Shown in pieces: positions 8,230-16,100 of a stretch of 32,089 nucleotides of DNA. The DNA lies in contig JAEEPZ010000037.1 in NCBI GenBank assembly GCA_016285055.1, forward strand, positions 1 to 32,089, read 5' to 3'. A program made the position numbers and the translations under genes. The stretch is from Prevotella sp. GTDB taxonomy: Bacteria > Bacteroidota > Bacteroidia > Bacteroidales > Bacteroidaceae. Under the pieces are notes generated by a model. The model ran no database searches. It saw only the letters and a list, made by a program, of their open reading frames with translations, and had not been told where the DNA came from. Within the stretch, counting starts at the first letter, position 1. Every line of letters starts with the position of its first letter.

Positions 8230-8263
8230 CTTGCGGTTTTCTCACGAAAAAATGCTAATTTTG
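8230..8263 (+). promoter_or_regulatory. Probable promoter of parE
   Basis: CTTG at 8230-8233, 22 bases, then TAATTTTG at 8256-8263 approximates the Bacteroidota promoter. Transcription would start near 8270, about 45 bases before the parE ATG, so the leader would include the 7-bp repeat tract. Confidence 0.55.
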
Positions 8264-8280
8264 CCGATGAATTGAGAATT

Positions 8281-8308
8281 AAGCAACAAGCATCAAGCAT
8301 TAAGCATC
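8281..8308 (+). repeat. Four 7-bp tandem repeats (AAGCATY) in the parE leader
   Basis: AAGCAAC, AAGCATC, AAGCATT and AAGCATC lie head to tail and end 6 bases before the ATG. Copy-number change here would alter leader length without touching the protein. Confidence 0.6.
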
Positions 8309-8314
8309 ATAATA

Positions 8315-10429
8315 ATGGCAGAAGACAACAGCCTCCTCTTTGGAACCGATGCCGTGGCGACGCCGCTGGCAGACTACAATGACGACAACATCCGCACCCT
8401 GTCGGGCACTGAGCACATCCGCCTGCGCCCTGGCATGTACATCGGCCGGTTGGGCGACGGCTCGCTGGCTGAAGACGGTATCTACGTGTTGCTGAAAGAG
8501 GTCATTGACAACAGCATCGACGAGTTTAAGATGAAGGCCGGCGACAGGATTGAGGTGAACATCTACCGACCCACCCCCGGCGAACCCGCCCCCAGCCCCT
8601 CCCGGCAAGGGAGAGGAGAGTCCATTTCCATACGCGACTATGGCCGCGGCATCCCGCAGGGCAAGATGATTGAAGCCGTCTCAGTGCTGAACACCGGCGG
8701 CAAGTACGACTCGAAGGCGTTCAAGAAGAGCATCGGCCTCAATGGCGTCGGCGTGAAAGCCGTCAATGCCCTGAGCAGTCATTTCGAGGTGCACAGCTAC
8801 CGCGACGGGCAGGTGCGCAAGGCCGTCTTTGAGCGCGGCAAGCTCGTCGGCGACACCACAGAGCCCACCGAGGACGAGAACGGCACCTACATCTACTTCG
8901 AGCCCGACGACACACTCTTCCAGCACTACAAGTTCCACGACGACATCGTGGAGACCATGCTGCGCAACTATACCTATCTGAACACCGGCCTTGCCATCAT
9001 GTACAACGGGCGCCGCATCCTTTCCCGCCGTGGCTTGGAAGACCTGCTGAAAGACCGCATGACCAGCGATGCCCTCTATCCCATCATCCACCTGCAGGGC
9101 GAAGACATCGAGATAGCCTTCACCCACGCCAACCAGTACGGCGAGGAGTACTACAGCTTCGTCAACGGACAGCACACCACGCAGGGCGGCACCCACCAGA
9201 GCGCCTTCAAGGAACACATTGCGAAGACCATCAAGGAGTTCTTTCAGAAGAACTTCGAGTATGTCGACATCCGTGCCGGCATTGTCGCCGCCATCGCCCT
9301 GAACGTGGAGGAGCCGATGTTTGAGAGCCAGACGAAAATCAAGCTGGGCTCGCTCACCATGGCCCCCGTGCCCGCCACCGTCGATGCCGACCACCCCATG
9401 CCCGTCTCTATTAATAAATATGTAGGCGACTTCATCAAGCAGGAGGTGGACAACTATCTGCATAAGCACAGCGACGTGGCCGACGTGATGCTGCAGAAGA
9501 TTCAGGAGAGCGAGAAAGAGCGCAAGGCCATAGCCGGCGTGACAAAGCTGGCCCGTGAGCGTGCGAAGAAAGCCAGCCTCCACAACCGCAAGCTGCGCGA
9601 CTGCCGCATACACTACAGCGACGCGAAGAACGACCTCAAGGAGGAGTCGTGCATCTTCATCACTGAGGGCGACTCGGCCAGCGGAAGCATCACCAAGAGC
9701 CGCGACGTCAATACGCAGGCTGTGTTCTCGCTTCGAGGAAAGCCCCTCAACACCTTCGGCCTGACGAAGAAGGTGGTCTACGAGAACGAAGAGTTCAACC
9801 TCCTGCAGGCTGCCCTCGACATTGAGGACGGGCTCGACACCCTGCGCTACAACAAGGTCATCGTGGCCACCGATGCCGATGTCGACGGCATGCACATCCG
9901 CCTGCTCATCATCACCTTCTTCCTGCAGTTCTTCCCCGAGCTCATCCGCAAGGGGCACGTCTATGTGCTGCAGACGCCGCTCTTCCGCGTGAGGAATAAG
10001 CTGAGCAAAATAAAACGCTCTGCTCAGAAGACCCACCCCCAACCCCTCCCTGCAGGGAGGGGAGGAGATACCTCTATAGATAATATCGACCAAGGTAATA
10101 GCTCCCTCTCTACTGGGAAGGCAAAGGGAGGCGCTTCCGACTACGTCGTCCGCTACTGCTACAGCGAGGAGGAGCGCCTGCAGGCCATCAGCGACCTGGG
10201 GCCTGACCCTGAGATAACCCGCTTCAAGGGCCTCGGAGAGATTTCGCCCGAAGAATTTGCCGGTTTCATCGGCCCTGACATACGCTTGGAGCAGGTCACC
10301 CTGCACAAGACCGACCAGGTGCAGAAGCTGCTGGAATACTATATGGGCAAGAACACGATGGAGCGCCAGAACTTCATCATCGACAATCTTGTCATCGAGG
10401 AAGACCGGCCTGAAGAGGAGGAAGAGTAG
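8315..10429 (+). CDS. parE: DNA topoisomerase IV subunit B (ParE-like, type IIA topoisomerase ATPase subunit)
   Basis: 704 residues; with subunit A it decatenates chromosomes using [24 protein letters not shown] (ATP-site Asn), RDYGRGIP and [14 protein letters not shown] form the GHKL ATPase pocket. The transducer carries QTKIKLGS. The Toprim domain has [10 protein letters not shown] and [12 protein letters not shown]. The form [28 protein letters not shown] with [14 protein letters not shown] fits Bacteroidota ParE better than GyrB. The protein is longer than the usual 620-650 residues because of two in-frame repeat inserts: about residues 85-103 ([17 protein letters not shown]), before RDYGRGIP, and about residues 572-607 ([12 protein letters not shown]...GKAKGGAS), before [13 protein letters not shown] gap of 34 bases separates it from the next gene on the same strand. 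Confidence 0.9.
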   Translation: MAEDNSLLFGTDAVATPLADYNDDNIRTLSGTEHIRLRPGMYIGRLGDGSLAEDGIYVLLKEVIDNSIDEFKMKAGDRIEVNIYRPTPGEPAPSPSRQGRGESISIRDYGRGIPQGKMIEAVSVLNTGGKYDSKAFKKSIGLNGVGVKAVNALSSHFEVHSYRDGQVRKAVFERGKLVGDTTEPTEDENGTYIYFEPDDTLFQHYKFHDDIVETMLRNYTYLNTGLAIMYNGRRILSRRGLEDLLKDRMTSDALYPIIHLQGEDIEIAFTHANQYGEEYYSFVNGQHTTQGGTHQSAFKEHIAKTIKEFFQKNFEYVDIRAGIVAAIALNVEEPMFESQTKIKLGSLTMAPVPATVDADHPMPVSINKYVGDFIKQEVDNYLHKHSDVADVMLQKIQESEKERKAIAGVTKLARERAKKASLHNRKLRDCRIHYSDAKNDLKEESCIFITEGDSASGSITKSRDVNTQAVFSLRGKPLNTFGLTKKVVYENEEFNLLQAALDIEDGLDTLRYNKVIVATDADVDGMHIRLLIITFFLQFFPELIRKGHVYVLQTPLFRVRNKLSKIKRSAQKTHPQPLPAGRGGDTSIDNIDQGNSSLSTGKAKGGASDYVVRYCYSEEERLQAISDLGPDPEITRFKGLGEISPEEFAGFIGPDIRLEQVTLHKTDQVQKLLEYYMGKNTMERQNFIIDNLVIEEDRPEEEEE
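8569..8620 (+). repeat. CCCCTCCC-type palindromic repeat inside parE, copy 1
   Basis: ACCCACCCCCGG and a second cytosine-rich arm lead into AGCCCCTCCCGGCAAGGGAG, a degenerate hairpin. It is read in frame as a Pro/Gly/Arg-rich insert in the ATPase domain. Confidence 0.7.
10031..10135 (+). repeat. CCCCTCCC-type palindromic repeat inside parE, copy 2
   Basis: ACCCACCCCCAA precedes the perfect 20-bp palindrome CCCCTCCCTGCAGGGAGGGG (10043-10062). A degenerate second copy (CTCCCTCTCTACTGGGAAGG...AGGGAGGC) follows at about 10103-10135. The whole is translated in frame between the Toprim domain and the YCYSEEER segment. Confidence 0.8.
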
Positions 10430-10463
10430 TAGGTAAGGCACAGCCCTTCAATCTGAGACGCCC

Positions 10464-13127
10464 ATGAAGCTCATCACCCTTTCCATAGACAGGCGCGCCA
10501 GCCATGTGGTCAACTTCGAGCGCAGCAGCGATGCCGCCAGGCCTGTCGACACCTATGTCATCACGAAGAGCGACGACACCGAGTTGCTCACCTTCTATCA
10601 CGGGGCGGGCAGCAGCATCTTCAGCCGTCCTGCAGGCTCCTTCGCCGGCGACCGCGATGATGAAGACTTTCTCCCATCCCCCTACAACCCGCATCCCCAA
10701 CAGGCCGACAACGGCTTGGTGCCCATTGTGCTGCAGACCAGTCAGGGGCAAAGCGTGGCCTACATACAGTCCATCGGCTGCACGGAAGAGGCTGACGCAC
10801 ACCTCACCCTCAGCATCGCCCTCACCACCGAGCGCGTGCCGATGCTGCCAGTGCCGCCGCGCGTCAGTTTCCGTCCCTCCGGCAAGGGCGACCAGTGGGG
10901 GCTGACGCTGCGTGAGCTGCCCGACGCACCGGCTATGATTCGCGTCCTGCTGACATTCAGCGAGCCGGGCAACATGAGTGCCGCCGTGGGTGCCGAGCGC
11001 GAGTTGCTGCTCTGTGTGGCGCCGCCCGCCGACATTGCCGACGTCGTGCTCGACTTCGGCAGCGAGGCCACCCAGATGGCCGTCTTCGACCAAAGTCCCA
11101 TGGACATCGACGGCATACAGCCCATCTTCGAAGACATGAAGGAACTGCTGGTGGGCGCCGGCACCGGCGATGGCGCGACAGGCAGTGCTGACGGCCAGCG
11201 CTATGTGCAGCAGGACGTGAGAGACGGCAACCTCTTCAGGTCTGTTTTCTACGCCAAGACCCAGATGGACGCCGAGGCCACGCCGGTTCCCTCCCTCAAC
11301 AGTTCTCCCGACAGCCTCACCATCAGCGCCGACCCCATGCTGAAGATGATGACCACCGAGAACGAGGCGCAGGCCCTGCAGCAGGATGGTGCATACATCC
11401 AGATGCCCAATGTGAAAATCTCGGGCTTTGGCGGCGTCCGCGAGCCGCGTGTCGGCGGCAAAGCCATCTCGAAGGTTCATGATGCCTTCTTCTATCGCTC
11501 CACCATCAACCGCTTCATCCTTGGCGCTTTCACCAAGGTGGACAGCAACGGGCAGGCGAAGTGCGTCCGCCTCAATGTCCTCATGCCCAATGTCTATACC
11601 CACAACGACGTGCAGAGCCGCCTGAGGTGGCTGAAGGAAGACATCGCCGCCATGCTGGCCTCCAACGAGGCATTGGCCTGTCGTGTGCGCTGCTGCGAGG
11701 TGATAGTCCTCTCTGAGAGCGACGCCTCGCTCCTCGGCGCCCTCGACCTGCTGACCCATCCCTACAATCCCCATCCCCTGGCCCCTGGACTGTATCTCAT
11801 CATGGACGCCGGCAAGGGCACGCTCGACTTCTCCATCGTCGAGTACCGTGGCGGCGAGGTGCAGAGCCGTTTCCGCTCCGGCATCATCGGCGCGGGCAAC
11901 GCCATGAGCTATGCCTACGTGCTTGGGTTGCTGCACGACTTCTTCGCCGAGAGCACCGTCGCACAGCAAGTCAAGGACGAGAACCTGCAGGAGTGGGTCT
12001 TCTCGAAGATCCTGCAGGGTGATGTGAGCGGGGCCCCCGTTGACACGGCCAGGCTGCGCCGGCTGATGGAGGCCGTCGACAGGTATAAGATAGCCGTGAG
12101 CGACGGACAGTCAGACTACACCATCAGGGCCGTGCCTGCTGACGTGACGGCTATCCGGGCCGGCATGTCGTTCAGCCAGCTCGACTTCGATACCTTCATT
12201 ACCTATGTGACAAAGATGACGGAGGGCGTGCGCTACAAGCCGCTGTCGAAGAACGCGCAGCGGTATGTGGAGGCCATGGCCACACGCATCGCCGCCGATG
12301 CCGCCCGCAGCCTGAGCATTGCCAAGGCTCCCGAATTCAGCAACATCCTTGGCGTGTTCTTTGCAGGGCGTGCCTTCCGCGACCATCTGCTGAAGGCCAC
12401 CATCTTCAGCCGGCTGAAGGCCGACGGCATCGTGCAGCAGGAACTGGAGTATCTGGATGAAGACCACTATGCCTACAACCAGAAGAACATCTGCCTCTAT
12501 GTGCGCTCCCACCTGCAGCGCGGCGTCACCAGCAACCGTATGCTCAGCACACCCTTTGCCCGCGTCAGGCGACAGCTGCAGGCGACTGTCAGTCAGACCG
12601 ACGGCGGAGGCCTTTTCGCCACCATCGGCCGTGGCTGGTCGCGCATCACCAAGCGCGCTCCCAAGGTGCTCCATCCACTCAGCGAAGCCGTCACCGGCTA
12701 CGACACCGACGACGACGCCTTCGCCTACGACTATGTGGCCGCCTTGGCACCCCTCAACGGCATGGTCTATGGCTACGACTTGTATATCAACGACATGCAG
12801 CTGGACTGGATTCTCATCGGCGGCACGTATTATCATCCCACTGACAGCGGCCATCTGAAGCTCTTCTACAGCGACGACCGTATCTTCGTGCGCTCCGAAG
12901 GCCCTTCTCCCACCACGAAGGAGCTGCTGCCCGACGCCGTTGCCAACATGCGCTTTTCGTCGCTCACCTTCGCCACCCTCTTCCCCTATGTCAATGCCCG
13001 CTCAGGCGAGGCAAACAGGGTCTTCATTCCTAAGGCCGACAAGGCTGCAGCGCCATCGGTCACGGCCGGCCAGCCGGTGACGAAGCCTTCGGGCATCCTC
13101 CTCGGCGACCCGAACCGTCAGTCGTAA
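10464..13127 (+). CDS. Actin/Hsp70-fold ATPase, large, of unknown role
   Basis: 887 residues, soluble, no signal peptide. Three motifs of the actin/Hsp70/sugar-kinase ATPase fold appear in the right order: phosphate-1 DVVLDFGSEATQMAVF (D197, G199), phosphate-2 LIMDAGKGTLDFSIVEY (D448, G450, G452, T453, D455), and the adenosine motif ILGVFFAGRAFRDHL (about 629-643). About 190 N-terminal residues precede the ATPase core, and about 240 residues follow the adenosine motif. That is larger than MreB or FtsA and closer in size to SrfB-type actin-like proteins, which I mention only as a possibility. The next gene, 42 bases downstream, encodes a SEDS-transpeptidase fusion, so a cytoplasmic partner or organiser of wall synthesis is a reasonable inference. 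The repeated SPYNPHPQ / HPYNPHPL (about residues 71 and 432) is a small curiosity. Confidence 0.75.
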   Translation: MKLITLSIDRRASHVVNFERSSDAARPVDTYVITKSDDTELLTFYHGAGSSIFSRPAGSFAGDRDDEDFLPSPYNPHPQQADNGLVPIVLQTSQGQSVAYIQSIGCTEEADAHLTLSIALTTERVPMLPVPPRVSFRPSGKGDQWGLTLRELPDAPAMIRVLLTFSEPGNMSAAVGAERELLLCVAPPADIADVVLDFGSEATQMAVFDQSPMDIDGIQPIFEDMKELLVGAGTGDGATGSADGQRYVQQDVRDGNLFRSVFYAKTQMDAEATPVPSLNSSPDSLTISADPMLKMMTTENEAQALQQDGAYIQMPNVKISGFGGVREPRVGGKAISKVHDAFFYRSTINRFILGAFTKVDSNGQAKCVRLNVLMPNVYTHNDVQSRLRWLKEDIAAMLASNEALACRVRCCEVIVLSESDASLLGALDLLTHPYNPHPLAPGLYLIMDAGKGTLDFSIVEYRGGEVQSRFRSGIIGAGNAMSYAYVLGLLHDFFAESTVAQQVKDENLQEWVFSKILQGDVSGAPVDTARLRRLMEAVDRYKIAVSDGQSDYTIRAVPADVTAIRAGMSFSQLDFDTFITYVTKMTEGVRYKPLSKNAQRYVEAMATRIAADAARSLSIAKAPEFSNILGVFFAGRAFRDHLLKATIFSRLKADGIVQQELEYLDEDHYAYNQKNICLYVRSHLQRGVTSNRMLSTPFARVRRQLQATVSQTDGGGLFATIGRGWSRITKRAPKVLHPLSEAVTGYDTDDDAFAYDYVAALAPLNGMVYGYDLYINDMQLDWILIGGTYYHPTDSGHLKLFYSDDRIFVRSEGPSPTTKELLPDAVANMRFSSLTFATLFPYVNARSGEANRVFIPKADKAAAPSVTAGQPVTKPSGILLGDPNRQS

Positions 13128-13169
13128 ACCATCAATCGAGACTCGTCAACCGCTAAATCGTAAAATCAC

Positions 13170-16100
13170 TTGACGCTTAACTTCGGCATACTCGGTTTCC
13201 TGTTCCTCGCGGTGATGATCGTGTTGGTGCTGGTCTACCATCATAGGCAGACCGAGGAGGCACGCCGCGGCTTCTTCAGCCTGATGAACGTGAAGTTCAG
13301 CTTTGCGGCGTCGCTGGTGCTGCTCCTCCTGGGACTGCTCAGCATCCACACCCTCAACAACTATTTCTTTGCCGACGAACACCTCTACCGCAACACCGAC
13401 CATCACGCCTTGCGCCTCGACGGCATCACCATCGGCAGTCAGCGCGGATTCGTCCTGGCCGGCGCCTCTAAACAGGCCTTCTTCGATGATGAGCGCATGG
13501 GCGGCAGCGTGGCCCTGACCGACAATAGCGGCAACGACAGCGTGCAACTGAAGCTCAGCCACTTCACCCGCCCCATCTTCATCAACCAGTATAATGCCGA
13601 GGGCCGCTGCACGCAGCGTACCTGTGTGAACTGTGGCGACGGCGGAAACGGGAGCTTGCTTTGCTTCAGCCCGCAGGACACGCTGCTGTTGCGCACGAAG
13701 AACGGCAACGTCTACAGCTTCTACATGCAGGTTGTCGGCAATGACTCTGTCGACTACCACCTCGTCCTGCCCGACGGCACCGACTGCCTCACCGACGAGC
13801 ACCGCTTCATGACGCAGGGCCTGCCCTTGTCCGTGCTGACGCAAGGCAGTTACGGCAATGCTGACGGAAACTGGAATGTGGACTTCTCCGACCTGCACAT
13901 CCTGCGCTCCACCATGCACATGCAGGTGCGCAAGGACAGCCGCATCAGCACCTACCAGGATATAGGCTTTGTGGTGGAGGTGCAGAACGGGAACAATTCC
14001 TCCGGCCTTAACGACCGACGCAATGGAAACGACTATGTGGTGGAGGGCCGTACCGGCCGCACGCCGTGGCAGTCGCTTCGCAAGCCCGGCACCATGACGC
14101 TGAGCATGCCGATGGACACCTTCTTCTCCTTCGGCTATGGCTCGGGCAGCACGCAGCCCGTGTGCTTCAGCCGTGACGACGAGGCGGGCAGTAGGTTGGC
14201 GCTGCTGTTCAAGATGCCCTGCTATCACTATCTGACGCAGTTGCCCGGCGAGGAGGAAAGCAGCATTTTTGTGCGCACGTCGATGCTGAACCCCGGTGCT
14301 CAGGGCAACGCCTTTTTGGCCGAGCTGCCTGAGAACGAGATACTGTTCGACCTCTTCAGCCACGCCGACAACGTCAACAACATGCGGCCGCTGACGCTGT
14401 CGTTCACTGGCGGCCCCACGACACAGCCCATGGAGTTTCTCTGCACCATCCGGGGAGGGCAGCCGGAGCAGACTGTTGCCGCCGGCGAGCGCATAGACGG
14501 CGTCAATGCCATCAGCAACCGGCATGGCGTGCAGTGGCTGATGAGCGTGGAGAACCTGAAGGACACGGCACCGTGGTCGCCTTTCGGCATCAAGCTGCGC
14601 ATGGCGCTGTTTGTGCTGATGCTCGCCCTGCTGGTGCTGTGGGGCGGTGCCACGAACATGACGACGAAGGGCGCCGCACGCCGCAACCTCTTCACTACCG
14701 TGGAGTTTGTGGCCTATGCCGTCACCATCTACTTGGTGGCTTTCCGCTGGTTCCTGCTGTGGCGCACCAGTGTGTTCCCGCCGGTGGAGGACGTCAGTTA
14801 CTTTGAGTTCTATGGGCTGTTCCGCAATGGCAGCAACGGCCACTGGCTCACGGTGATGATGGTCATCATGGTGGTGGGCATGGCGGTGGGCAAGGCGCTC
14901 GTCTTTTGGAGGCCTTGGAGGGCTTATGGGGCTCATAGGACTTATAGGTCTTATGGGACTTATGGGACTTATGGGCGGCCTTGGGTGATGACGGCTTTGC
15001 TCATCTTGGGCGTCGGAGCGGTGTTTGTGCTGTCGAGGTGGGTGTTTCGCGGCACGCCGGTGCTGCGCATCTCGCTGCCGGTGTTCACCTATTTATTATA
15101 TACTGTAGTCATCGACCGCTGGTTGTCGAGGAAGGTTGAGGGAAATGCGAAGGGACACATCAGCGGCATCTTCCGATTGGAAGACCGCGACAGGCTCCGC
15201 GCCTTCTGGCAGCAGCACACACCGTTGCGCCTCATCATGGCACACGTGGCTACGGCGGCGGTCTTTGCCGCCATGCTGCTCGTCATCGACTCCGGCTATG
15301 GCATCCTCTTCCTCACCTTTGCGGTGTTCTGGACGCTGTGGCTGATGCAGCAGCATGTGGGCTACTATATGCGGCGAGAGCACTGGCGCGTGGGCGTCAT
15401 CTTCATCTTGCTGCTGGTCATGGGATGGCTCATCTACAGCTATAAGGACATCATCGGCTTTGCCGACCGCTACGACACGCTGCCCGTGCTGGCCGTGATG
15501 GGTGCTGCCGGCCTGGCTGTGGGCTTCGTCATCAGCTGGATAGTGAGCGGCGGCAATGGCGGCAACCGGCGGACGCTGAACGACACGGCAAAAGCTGCTG
15601 CGTTCCACCGCGTTCTGCCGTGGCTCTTCCCCGTGGCCGTGGCGCTGGCCTTCGTGCTGGGCGGATGGGGCTTCCGGCATTACCTGAAGGATGGCGGCGA
15701 GCACACGGCGCAGCGCATAGCCGTGCATTTCGCCAAGCCCGACGATGTGATGGAGAAGATCACCGACGACGCCACGGAATACCGCTATCTGCAGGCCGCC
15801 CTCAACCACTCCGTCATAGGCCAGTACACCGACCGCGGCGACAAGGTGAAGCTGTTCTTCGAGGGCGGCCACGGCTTCTTCAAGATGCAGCCGCACTCGA
15901 AGGTGGGTGCGCTGTGGAACGCGCAGCTCACCGACATCTCGCTGGTGCGCTTCGTCGTCAGCGAGCACTCGCAGTATCTGCCCTTGGTGCTCATCGCCTT
16001 CTTCCTGCTGATGCTCGTGGCCGCCGCACGCCAGCCCCTCTTCCACCGCTGGGCGCGCTCGCTGCTCATTCAGATTCCGCTGCTGCTCTTCGTCCACTCG

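Noticed and set aside
8315..10429. Calling this gene gyrB
   Set aside because: The N-terminal form ([32 protein letters not shown]) matches ParE of this phylum; GyrB has RPAMYIGDIS...HHLVYEVVDNS.
8681..10441. 586-aa minus-strand ORF opposite parE
   Set aside because: High GC leaves long antisense frames open. The plus strand carries unmistakable type IIA topoisomerase motifs and the antisense translation has no recognisable family.
10392..11969. 525-aa minus-strand ORF opposite the actin-like ATPase gene
   Set aside because: Same shadow composition; the plus frame has ordered ATPase motifs.
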